Part shown: positions 1 to 7,603 of the stretch, in pieces
How the letters are laid out: each line of letters begins with the position of its first letter
Position numbering within the stretch: position 1 is the first letter of the stretch
NCBI GenBank assembly: GCA_009705025.1
Contig: WLDA01000035.1
Location: forward strand, 1-7,758
Direction: 5' to 3'
Source of the DNA: Actinomycetota bacterium
GTDB taxonomy: Bacteria; Actinomycetota; Actinomycetes; Nanopelagicales; Nanopelagicaceae
Length of the DNA stretch: 7,758 bases
Notes under the pieces: generated by a model
What the model saw: the letters and a program-made list of their open reading frames with translations, nothing else
What the model was told of the DNA's origin: nothing
Databases searched by the model: none
Position numbers and translations under genes: made by a program

Positions 1-1463
<1,463 letters not shown>

Positions 1464-1472
1464 AAATGTTTG

Positions 1473-1543
1473 GTTGGCCGGATGTGTTAACCGGCAACAC
1501 CAAACTCCGCAGCGAGGAGACCGGTTGTTAGGCCTCGCTACGG
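1473..1543 (-). ncRNA. LEU-element-like leader RNA: pseudoknot with competing hairpin upstream of leuA
   Basis: Seen on the minus strand: CCGTAGCGAGG (1543-1533) pairs with CCTCGCTGCGG (1517-1507) as an 11-bp stem with one G-U pair and a 15-base loop. The loop carries AACCGG (1526-1521), which is complementary to CCGGTT (1494-1489) downstream; pairing them makes an H-type pseudoknot. The same CCGGTT segment overlaps a second hairpin, GTTGCCGG (1498-1491) with CCGGCCAAC (1481-1473), which has 8 bp, one bulge and a 9-base loop, so the two folds exclude each other. A conserved pseudoknot called the LEU element is known upstream of leuA in most Actinobacteria, and this fits that description. No U-run follows the second hairpin, so control of translation is more likely than an intrinsic terminator (inference). 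Confidence 0.82.
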
Positions 1544-1572
1544 CGGATAAGGAGTAGTCCGCGAAGCTTCAT
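1528..1572 (-). CDS. leuA leader peptide (14 aa, Leu-Leu-Leu-Ile run)
   Basis: A small frame reads MKLRGLLLIRRSEA and then TAA. Four of its 14 residues are leucine, with three consecutive Leu codons (CTA CTC CTT, 1557-1549) followed by Ile. Its last codons form the 5' arm of the 11-bp hairpin of the leader RNA, so a ribosome paused on the Leu codons would sit directly before that arm and hinder the stem. This is the arrangement expected for a leucine-sensing attenuator peptide. There is no clear Shine-Dalgarno sequence; the candidate -10 hexamer ends 11 bases before the ATG, so the mRNA may have only a few bases of 5' leader. It is too short for routine gene calling. Translation is inferred from context, not proven. 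Confidence 0.8.
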   Translation of the reverse strand: MKLRGLLLIRRSEA

Positions 1573-1583
1573 AAGGCTCAAAG

Positions 1584-1611
1584 AGTATCGCGTGGGGCGC
1601 TATTGAATCAA
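1584..1611 (-). promoter_or_regulatory. candidate leuA leader promoter
   Basis: On the minus strand TTGATT (1611-1606) and GATACT (1589-1584) are spaced by 16 bases and each match four of six positions of the -35 and -10 consensus. Transcription would start near 1577, just before the leader peptide ATG at 1572. The -35 hexamer lies inside the last codons of the upstream heliorhodopsin gene. No terminator is visible between the heliorhodopsin stop and this site, so read-through from upstream is also possible. Confidence 0.45.
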
Positions 1612-2361
1612 GGTGGAGGCAAAAATCTGCCATGCAAGAGCAGATTTAGCCACAAGCGAGAGTGTTATATATGTCTTCTCTCCCCGCAGATACTGCGCCC
1701 ACTTTCCAACTTTCTTGTATTGAAGGTATTGAACGATTGCAAAAGTATTGAATAGAACGAATAGCGAGATAACGATCCCATAGACAAATGCTGGTGCTTT
1801 TGTATCTCCTGGGCCACCGATTGCAAAAATGTAAAATACGAGTGCAAGCCAAGGAACGATGCCTGCAATGCAACCAAAAATAAATGGCAACCAACCGCCA
1901 TTGCCTGGCTCTTCATATTTCTCTTGCAGCCAGCCAAAGAGGATCATGGATGCGTTGACACCAAAAATGGAAACAATTGCTGCAACATCAGAAATTCCAC
2001 AAATCTGAGCGATAAGAACAATCATCACTGAAGAGCTAATTGAATATTCAACCCAGCGGAAATAATTGCGATTTGATGCAAGGCCTGCGCTATAGCGAGT
2101 GAAAAAAGTTGGACTTACTACTAAAAAATGAAAGAGCGCGGAGAGTCCCAAAAAGATTGCAACTGCCAGACCAATAGGAGTCTCAAGTAACGTGATTGGC
2201 TCTGCAAAAGTACTTCCTGGAGGCCCTGCCATATAACGAGCAACAATAGGAAGTGTGAAATCATTTGCTAGAACAAGAACAACAACCATTTGAGCTAGGT
2301 GGAAAAAACCTGCAATGAGGTTGTAGTTGCGAATACTCGCGGCATTAGTCTCTTTAGTCAT
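1600..2361 (-). CDS. heliorhodopsin
   Basis: A 253-residue seven-helix retinal protein of the heliorhodopsin family, the same length as the founding actinobacterial protein 48C12 as I recall it. Helices lie at about 13-33, 58-82, 100-122, 127-146, 158-182, 190-213 and 229-250. The helix 7 motif LSLVAKSALAWQ gives the retinal Schiff-base lysine Lys239 with Ser235 nearby. Helix 3 WVEYSISSSVM gives the counter-ion Glu105. His21 and His78 match the conserved His pair of the family. Helix 4 to its loop (GVNASMILFGWLQEKY) is also characteristic. Known of the family: the N-terminus faces the cytoplasm, opposite to type 1 rhodopsins, there is no ion pumping, and the photocycle is slow, suggesting a sensory or regulatory role. 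The gene starts 24 bases after the glutamine synthetase stop and is probably co-transcribed with it. No Shine-Dalgarno sequence is evident; TAACCT six bases before the ATG may allow a leaderless transcript. A heliorhodopsin of this group has been reported to bind glutamine synthetase. Confidence 0.97.
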   Translation of the reverse strand: MTKETNAASIRNYNLIAGFFHLAQMVVVLVLANDFTLPIVARYMAGPPGSTFAEPITLLETPIGLAVAIFLGLSALFHFLVVSPTFFTRYSAGLASNRNYFRWVEYSISSSVMIVLIAQICGISDVAAIVSIFGVNASMILFGWLQEKYEEPGNGGWLPFIFGCIAGIVPWLALVFYIFAIGGPGDTKAPAFVYGIVISLFVLFNTFAIVQYLQYKKVGKWAQYLRGEKTYITLSLVAKSALAWQIFASTLIQ

Positions 2362-2367
2362 GTAAAG

Positions 2368-2373
2368 AGGTTA
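2368..2373 (-). promoter_or_regulatory. possible leaderless -10 box for heliorhodopsin
   Basis: TAACCT (TAnnnT type) ends exactly six bases before the heliorhodopsin ATG, the same spacing as at glnA and nadE. No convincing -35 hexamer is seen and the match to TATAAT is weak, so this is only a candidate for a transcript independent of glnA. Confidence 0.25.
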
Positions 2374-2385
2374 CCCCAGGATCGA

Positions 2386-3702
2386 TTACAAAACAGGTAA
2401 GTAACGATCCAATTCATACGCGCTAACTTGGCGGCGATAGTCCTGCCATTCCGCACGCTTATTTCGCAATACATATTCAAATACATGCTCGCCCAGTGTC
2501 TCGCGAACAAGGGCGCTCTTCTCCATAGCAGCAATTGCTTCATCAAGATTAGCTGGCAAAGTTTGCGGTTCACTTGTATCAGTGAGTTCGTATTTTCCTT
2601 CAACTCCCGCAAGACCTGCTGCCAACATCACGGCGTAGGCAAGGTATGGATTACATGCAGAATCAGGTGAGCGAAATTCGATTCGAGTTGAGTTTTCTTT
2701 CTTTGGCTTATACATGGGAACGCGAACAAGTGCGCCGCGATTACTTGGACCCCAATTTACAAATGCAGGTGCTTCTCCCCCGCCATGTAAACGCTTATAT
2801 GAATTCACCCATTGATTTGTGATCGCCGTAATTTCTGGTGCATGCTTCAAGATACCTGCAATAAATGAGCGTCCTGTCGCTGAAAGATTGAATTCTGCAC
2901 TTGGATCATAAAATGCATTTTCTTCACCTTTGAAAAGTGAGACGTGAGTATGCATTCCACTTCCAGGATGTTCGGTAAATGGCTTCGGCATAAAGGATGC
3001 GTAGAAACCTTGCTCTAACGCAACTTCTTTGATGACATGTCTAAAAGTCATGATGTTATCGGCTGTACTTAATGCATCGGCGTAACGCAAATCAATTTCT
3101 TGTTGTCCAGGTGCACCTTCATGATGGCTAAATTCAACGCTAATTCCCATCGCTTCAAGCATCGTGATTGCTTGACGGCGAAAATCGTGGCCAACAACTG
3201 CTGGTGTGTGATCGAAATATCCACCTTGGTCTACAGGTACAGGTGCTTTTCCATTTTCAGGTTTTTCTTTGAATAAGAAAAATTCAATCTCTGGATGGGT
3301 GTAACAGGTGTAACCCATCTCCGCAGCCTTATTGAGAGTACGACGCAAAACATTGCGTGGATCCGATGGTGATGGCGTGCCATCTGGCATGGTGATATCG
3401 CAGAACATTCGCGCCGCCCCTGGTGCCTCTGTGCGCCATGGCAAGATTGAAAAAGAAGTTGGATCTGGTTTTGCCAACATATCCGATTCAGTTACGCGAG
3501 CAAAGCCCTCGATTGCAGAGCCATCAAAACCAATACCTTCGCTAAATGCACTCTGGAGTTCTGCCGGTGCAATCGCTACTGATTTAAGAAAGCCAAGTAC
3601 GTCCGTAAACCACAATCGCACGAATCGAATATTGCGCTCTTCTAATGTGCGCAAGACGAAATCTTCTTGCTTACTCATATGTTCTGAATCATTTGGGGAC
3701 AT
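2386..3702 (-). CDS. glnA: type I glutamine synthetase, GlnA2-like, without adenylylation motif
   Basis: Forms glutamine from glutamate, ammonia and ATP in the cytoplasm, normally as a dodecamer. Motifs in order: DGSAIEG (60-66), HPEIEFF (136-142, metal-binding Glu), GAPGQQEIDLR (196-206), the ATP-binding stretch KPFTEHPGSGMHTHVS (240-255), NRGALVRVP (321-329) and RIEFRSPDSACNPY (340-353). From FVLRTLEER onward it resembles actinobacterial GlnA2 (mycobacterial glnA2 type) rather than GlnA1. The NLYDLPPE loop that carries the adenylylated tyrosine in GlnA1 is absent and the region after residue 370 is short, giving 438 residues against about 470-478 for adenylylated enzymes. GlnE-type control is therefore unlikely. 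Start choice: the ATG at 3702 sits six bases after a -10-like hexamer, which suits a leaderless mRNA. The in-frame ATG at 3678 (MSKQEDF) aligns better with GlnA2 proteins and is the alternative. Neither has a Shine-Dalgarno sequence. Confidence 0.95.
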   Translation of the reverse strand: MSPNDSEHMSKQEDFVLRTLEERNIRFVRLWFTDVLGFLKSVAIAPAELQSAFSEGIGFDGSAIEGFARVTESDMLAKPDPTSFSILPWRTEAPGAARMFCDITMPDGTPSPSDPRNVLRRTLNKAAEMGYTCYTHPEIEFFLFKEKPENGKAPVPVDQGGYFDHTPAVVGHDFRRQAITMLEAMGISVEFSHHEGAPGQQEIDLRYADALSTADNIMTFRHVIKEVALEQGFYASFMPKPFTEHPGSGMHTHVSLFKGEENAFYDPSAEFNLSATGRSFIAGILKHAPEITAITNQWVNSYKRLHGGGEAPAFVNWGPSNRGALVRVPMYKPKKENSTRIEFRSPDSACNPYLAYAVMLAAGLAGVEGKYELTDTSEPQTLPANLDEAIAAMEKSALVRETLGEHVFEYVLRNKRAEWQDYRRQVSAYELDRYLPVL

Positions 3703-3708
3703 GATGGC

Positions 3709-3714
3709 ATTGTG
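3709..3714 (-). promoter_or_regulatory. candidate glnA -10 box (leaderless)
   Basis: CACAAT on the minus strand matches four of six positions of TATAAT and ends six bases before the ATG at 3702, placing the predicted transcription start at or next to the start codon. A GTAAC-n6-GTAAC repeat occupies the -35 area, as expected for an activator-dependent promoter. Confidence 0.4.
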
Positions 3715-3724
3715 CCAATGCCGC

Positions 3725-3740
3725 GTTACGGCTGTGTTAC
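3725..3740 (-). promoter_or_regulatory. GlnR-box-like direct repeat upstream of glnA
   Basis: On the minus strand GTAAC-ACAGCC-GTAAC: two identical pentamers with a six-base spacer, an 11-base period. The actinobacterial nitrogen regulator GlnR binds sites of the form gTnAc-n6-GaAAc, and glnA is among its classic targets. The site lies in the 49-base gap between nadE and glnA, ten bases before the candidate -10 box, a place where an OmpR-type regulator could act. The second half has GTAAC rather than GAAAC. Whether this organism has GlnR cannot be seen here. Confidence 0.5.
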
Positions 3741-3751
3741 GAAAAGAGGGC

Positions 3752-5431
3752 TTACTCTTCGCTCCAGCGTGAAGTCATAGGCAAACGGCGATCTTTTCCA
3801 AATGCTCGAGCTGACACTTTGGCCCCTGGTGGGTACTGACGCCTCTTATATTCTGCCTTATCGACTAATCCAATAACTCGAGTGATAAGGGCGCTATCAA
3901 AGCCCGCTGCAATGAGTGAATCAAATCCTTCGTCTCCATCGACATAGCGCATCAAAACTTTGTCGAGTAATTCGTAATCGGGCAATGAATCAGAATCTTT
4001 TTGATCTGGGCGAAGTTCAGCGCTTGGCTCTTTAGTAATAGAGCGCTCTGGAATAGGTGCTACTTCCCCAGCCGCAATCGCTTGTGCATTTCGCCAACGT
4101 GCAAGTGCCCATACATCTGTTTTATAAATATCTTTGATCGGGGCATAACCTCCGACTGCATCACCATAAAGAGTTGAATATCCGACTGCGAGTTCGCTTT
4201 TATTTCCAGTGGCCAAAACTAGGTGTCCTTCTTGATTTGAAATTCCCATCAAGGTTGTGCCACGAACACGGGCTTGCAGATTTTCCTCCGCTAAACCTTT
4301 GAGTGTCAGATTGGCCATATATGAATCAACCATCGGTGATATTGCAACAGTGCGGAAATGAATACCCGTATTTGCCGCAAACTCTTTGGCATCATCTATG
4401 GAGTGATCGGATGAATATTTACTTGGCATCGCAACACCATTGACACGCTTTGCTCCCAACGCATCTACAGCAATTGCTGCAACAAGTGCTGAATCAATGC
4501 CGCCTGAAAGTCCCAGTACCACAGAGCGGAATCCATTCTTTTCAATGTAGTCGCGCAAACCAAGAACTAGCGCTTTCCACATTTGTTCGACTTCTGAAAT
4601 CTCTGGTGCAATCGAATTAACTACGGGGGAAGTCATAGCTGCTTCATTCTCGCTAATCACAATATCTGGCTTACTAGTAGCGCCCTTTGTCTCAATATCG
4701 AGAACTAATAATTGGTCATCGAATTGAGGAGCTCGTGCAAGTAATTTTCCTTGGGCATCAACAACGATTGTGTCGCCATCGAAGACAAGATCATCTTGCC
4801 CGCCAGTCATATTTACATATGCAAATGGTGCGCCAACTTCTTTAGCCCGTTTTTGTACCAGAGATAATCGGACTCCATCTTTCTTTCGTTCAAATGGTGA
4901 GCCGTTAGGAACTAGAACTAATCCAGGGGTGCGTTTGGCTAAGTCGGCAAGCATTCCCCCGTCTTGCCAAATATCTTCACAGATCGCAAAACCAATATCG
5001 ATGCCATGAACGCGAGCAACTAATGTGCCGTTACCAGATACAAAATTTCGGTACTCATCAAAGACTCCATAGTTGGGCAAGTGGCGCTTTGAATATCGCG
5101 CTTTTATTTGCCCGCCATGTATCAAGGCAATGGCATTTTGAGGCGCGCCATTATTTCGATCCAGATAGCCGACAACAGCTACTAGGTCGCCACATCCATC
5201 GGATTCAATATCTTTGGCAAGTTGTGCAACAGCATCAATGCTGGCACTTTGAAATGATGGTCTCGTAGCTAAATCTTCAACGGGATAACCCGTGAGGATC
5301 ATTTCTGGAAACACTGCGACATGTGCACCCGCACTTTTTGCCTCTTTGAGGTTGGTGCGAACGAGCGCGCTATTGCCAGCAAGATCGCCCACGGTCGGGT
5401 TGATCTGCGCCAGCGCTACACGCAACTTCAT
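3752..5431 (-). CDS. nadE: glutamine-dependent NAD+ synthetase
   Basis: Converts nicotinate adenine dinucleotide to NAD+ using ATP and ammonia released from glutamine; the last step of NAD synthesis, in the cytoplasm. The N-terminal half is a nitrilase-fold glutaminase with the catalytic triad Glu43 (FPEMILTGYP), Lys115 (YSKRHLPNYGVFDE) and Cys151 (FAICEDIWQ). The C-terminal half is the synthetase, with the PP-loop SGGIDS (309-314), followed by ATGNKSELAVGYSTLYGD and SITKEPSAELRPDQKDSDSLPDY. At 559 residues it belongs to the shorter two-domain bacterial form rather than the roughly 680-residue mycobacterial form. The ATG at 5431 opens directly into the glutaminase core (MKLRVALAQINPTVGD), so the start is secure. 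It has no Shine-Dalgarno sequence, but a TACACT hexamer six bases upstream. It is the first of the minus-strand series, 49 bases before glnA, whose product supplies its glutamine. Confidence 0.97.
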   Translation of the reverse strand: MKLRVALAQINPTVGDLAGNSALVRTNLKEAKSAGAHVAVFPEMILTGYPVEDLATRPSFQSASIDAVAQLAKDIESDGCGDLVAVVGYLDRNNGAPQNAIALIHGGQIKARYSKRHLPNYGVFDEYRNFVSGNGTLVARVHGIDIGFAICEDIWQDGGMLADLAKRTPGLVLVPNGSPFERKKDGVRLSLVQKRAKEVGAPFAYVNMTGGQDDLVFDGDTIVVDAQGKLLARAPQFDDQLLVLDIETKGATSKPDIVISENEAAMTSPVVNSIAPEISEVEQMWKALVLGLRDYIEKNGFRSVVLGLSGGIDSALVAAIAVDALGAKRVNGVAMPSKYSSDHSIDDAKEFAANTGIHFRTVAISPMVDSYMANLTLKGLAEENLQARVRGTTLMGISNQEGHLVLATGNKSELAVGYSTLYGDAVGGYAPIKDIYKTDVWALARWRNAQAIAAGEVAPIPERSITKEPSAELRPDQKDSDSLPDYELLDKVLMRYVDGDEGFDSLIAAGFDSALITRVIGLVDKAEYKRRQYPPGAKVSARAFGKDRRLPMTSRWSEE

Positions 5432-5437
5432 ATTTCA

Positions 5438-5443
5438 AGTGTA
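5438..5443 (-). promoter_or_regulatory. candidate nadE -10 box (leaderless)
   Basis: TACACT on the minus strand (four of six matches to TATAAT) ends six bases before the nadE ATG, and no Shine-Dalgarno sequence is present between. No clear -35 hexamer is seen 16-18 bases further upstream. Confidence 0.45.
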
Positions 5444-5492
5444 ACGGGGGTACCCTTGGCGACGTACCTACATAACTCCCGGGGACTTCACT

Positions 5493-5504
5493 TCGAAGCT
5501 TCGA
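5493..5504. promoter_or_regulatory. 12-bp perfect palindrome in the nadE/panB divergent region
   Basis: TCGAAGCTTCGA is a perfect 12-base palindrome that ends six bases before the panB Shine-Dalgarno sequence; with one G-U step it extends to 14 bases. The same 88-base divergent gap holds two shorter palindromes, GGGTACCC (5448-5455) and CCCGGG (5478-5483). It could be an operator or simply chance; no regulator can be named. Confidence 0.3.
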
Positions 5505-5510
5505 GGCCGA

Positions 5511-5515
5511 AAGGA
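5511..5515 (+). promoter_or_regulatory. panB ribosome binding site
   Basis: AAGGA lies four bases before the panB ATG. The spacing is slightly short but the match is good, and it fixes the start at 5520. Confidence 0.65.
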
Positions 5516-5519
5516 CATT

Positions 5520-6332
5520 ATGGAATCCCTCTATGGCGGAGCTACGCATCGCCGTGTCACCATCCTTGATCTTGCTGCGGCAAAAAAACGCGGCGAAAAA
5601 TGGGCAATGCTGACTTCCTATGAATCGATGACAGCGCAAATATTTGATGAGGCAGGGATACCTGTTCTGCTCGTTGGCGATAGTGCAGGAAATAATTTTC
5701 TTGGCGGAGAAAACACAATTGCGGTCACTGTCGATGAATTGATTCCTCTGACTCGCGCCGTTGTACGTGGATCAAAGCGGGCACTTGTTATCGCAGATCT
5801 TCCATTTGGCTCGTATGAATCCTCAGTCGAACAAGCAATTGCAACTTCGACCCGCTTTTTCAAAGAGGCGGGTGCGATGGCAGTAAAACTAGAGGGTGCG
5901 CATATTGCCACTGTTGAAAAATTAGTCGCGAGTGGAATTCCAGTGATGGGCCACCTTGGCCTGACTCCTCAGGCCCTTCATCAATTAGGTGGGTATCGCG
6001 TTCAGGGTCGCACTGATGGAGATTCAATTCTTGAGGCTGCAATAGCCCTTGAAAAAGCAGGGGCATTTGCCATTGTTCTAGAACTTATTCCAGGTGAATT
6101 AGCGCAGAAAATTACTAACGCGCTATCGATTCCAACGGTTGGAATTGGCGCAGGAAATAGTTGCGATGCCCAGGTCTTGGTATGGACAGATTTGATGGGT
6201 ATTACGAAAAATCCCCCTAAACTTGCAAAGGCATATCGAAATTTGCGGGCAGAGATGCTTGCTGCCACCACCGAATATGCAAACGATGTCAGAAGCGGCA
6301 CATTTCCCGGAGAAGAGCAGACTTTTCATTGA
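5520..6332 (+). CDS. panB: 3-methyl-2-oxobutanoate hydroxymethyltransferase (ketopantoate hydroxymethyltransferase)
   Basis: First step of pantothenate (and so CoA) synthesis in the cytoplasm: a hydroxymethyl group from methylene-tetrahydrofolate is added to 2-oxoisovalerate to give ketopantoate. The 270-residue length is normal. Family motifs: MLTSYESMTAQIFDEAGIPVLLVGDSAGN with metal ligand Asp54, the ADLPFGSY motif with Asp93, AVKLEGA with Lys123 and Glu125, the VLELIP motif with probable catalytic Glu188, and GIGAGNSCDAQVLVWTDLMG. Residue roles are assigned by similarity to the E. coli enzyme. The start at 5520 is preceded by AAGGA. The gene is divergent from nadE and overlaps the next gene by four bases. 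A glnA2 gene read away from a nearby panB is also found in Mycobacterium tuberculosis, so part of this neighbourhood is old in actinobacteria. It shares its substrate with LeuA, encoded at the other end of the window. Confidence 0.97.
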   Translation: MESLYGGATHRRVTILDLAAAKKRGEKWAMLTSYESMTAQIFDEAGIPVLLVGDSAGNNFLGGENTIAVTVDELIPLTRAVVRGSKRALVIADLPFGSYESSVEQAIATSTRFFKEAGAMAVKLEGAHIATVEKLVASGIPVMGHLGLTPQALHQLGGYRVQGRTDGDSILEAAIALEKAGAFAIVLELIPGELAQKITNALSIPTVGIGAGNSCDAQVLVWTDLMGITKNPPKLAKAYRNLRAEMLAATTEYANDVRSGTFPGEEQTFH

Positions 6333-7603
6333 AAAAGTTCACCATTGACCTAGCACCACTGCGAAAATCTCGAGATTTCCGCAATCTTTGGTCATCCGGG
6401 TTAATCACCAACATGGGTTCGATGATTACCTACGTTGCGGTTCCATTTCAGATCAAAGAGATGACCAATTCCTATGTTGCCGTCGGCATAAGTGGACTCG
6501 TTGAAATCCTTCCACTCATCATTTTTGGTCTCTACGGTGGTGTATTAGCCGATGCTGTTGATCGAAAGAAAATGGTCTGGGCAACCGAGGCCGCCTCAAT
6601 GATTCTGGTCTCCATTTTGCTCATCAATGCCCTCTCACCCAAACCGCACTTGATGCTGATCTATGTAGTCATCGGCCTCTTTGCCGCAGTCAATGGTTTG
6701 CAGCGACCAAGTGCTGATGCAGCTCTTCCCCAATTGGTGGACTACAAAGATTTACCGGCAGCAAGTGCTCTCATGAGTTTGCGTTGGCAGGTGGGAGTCA
6801 TCATTGGGCCATCAATTGGTGGAATTCTAATTTCGACATATTCAATTCCTGTTGGTTACATGGTTGATCTATTTACATTTGTCGTTTCCTTGGCATTCTT
6901 GAGCCGAGTTCGAAATATCCCACCTTCTCATGAGGCTAAAAAGCCATCTCTGGCAGGCTTATTAGAGGGCGTGCGATATGCATACAATCGAAAAGATATT
7001 TTCGGAAGTTACTTGGTAGACCTCTCCGCAATGTTTTTTGCAATGCCAACCGCACTGATTCCATTCTGGGCAGATCAACTTGGAACACCATGGGCGCTAG
7101 GAATGTTGTATGCCGCCGGAACTGTTGGTTCAGTTCTTGTCACATTGACGAGTGGTTGGACAAAACATTATCGATATTACGGACGGGCAATCGCAATCGC
7201 TGCCCTGGGGTGGGGCGCGGCAATATCTCTTGCCGGGATTTCAAATTCACTTCTCTTAGTTCTGCTCTTTCTGGCATTGGCGGGGGCATCGGACATGGTC
7301 AGTGCTCTATTTCGAAGTGCGATGTGGAACCAATCGATCCCCGATGATTTTCGTGGACGTCTTGCCGGCATCGAATTACTTTCATATTCAATTGGCCCGA
7401 TGGCAGGACAAATTCGCGCCGCTTCAATGGCAGCTGCTACTAGCTTGACCATCTCGGTAACTTTCGGAGGCATTTTTTGTATCGTTGCCGTCCTAATTTT
7501 GATGATTTTGATGCCTAAATTCCGAAAATTCGACGTTGAAACGAACGAATATGCCGTTACAAAACGAAATTTGCGGGAAAAAAATGAAAATTTAGGAAAA
7601 TAA
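6329..7603 (+). CDS. MFS transporter, EntS-like exporter family (MFS_3)
   Basis: A 424-residue integral membrane protein with about 12 hydrophobic segments. It begins with LRKSRDFRNLWSSGLITNMGSMITYVAVPFQI, typical of the DHA3/EntS-like branch of the major facilitator superfamily. The motif A loop is GGVLADAVDRKKM (70-82) between helices 2 and 3. Members export small molecules such as siderophores or drugs by proton antiport; the substrate here is not known. The start is TTG at 6329, overlapping the panB stop as TTGA, which suggests translational coupling. The next in-frame Met (residue 29) would delete most of helix 1, so TTG is preferred. A purine-rich GGAGAAGAG (6309-6317) within panB may serve as ribosome site, though the spacing is long. 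The last 30 residues after MPKFRKFD are a polar, charged tail encoded by AT-rich sequence. Confidence 0.9.
   Translation: MKKFTIDLAPLRKSRDFRNLWSSGLITNMGSMITYVAVPFQIKEMTNSYVAVGISGLVEILPLIIFGLYGGVLADAVDRKKMVWATEAASMILVSILLINALSPKPHLMLIYVVIGLFAAVNGLQRPSADAALPQLVDYKDLPAASALMSLRWQVGVIIGPSIGGILISTYSIPVGYMVDLFTFVVSLAFLSRVRNIPPSHEAKKPSLAGLLEGVRYAYNRKDIFGSYLVDLSAMFFAMPTALIPFWADQLGTPWALGMLYAAGTVGSVLVTLTSGWTKHYRYYGRAIAIAALGWGAAISLAGISNSLLLVLLFLALAGASDMVSALFRSAMWNQSIPDDFRGRLAGIELLSYSIGPMAGQIRAASMAAATSLTISVTFGGIFCIVAVLILMILMPKFRKFDVETNEYAVTKRNLREKNENLGK

Noticed and set aside
1473..1498. Second leader hairpin as an intrinsic terminator before leuA
   Set aside because: It is followed by CAAACATTT rather than a U-run, so it does not have terminator form.
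3332..3772. 146-codon plus-strand open frame opposite glnA and crossing the glnA upstream gap
   Set aside because: It is antisense to conserved glutamine synthetase motifs and the glnA regulatory gap, and its translation looks like a reading-frame shadow.
5428..5446. GTTAC near the nadE start as a second GlnR half-site
   Set aside because: No GaAAC- or GTAAC-like partner occurs at the required six-base spacing; only the glnA repeat fits.
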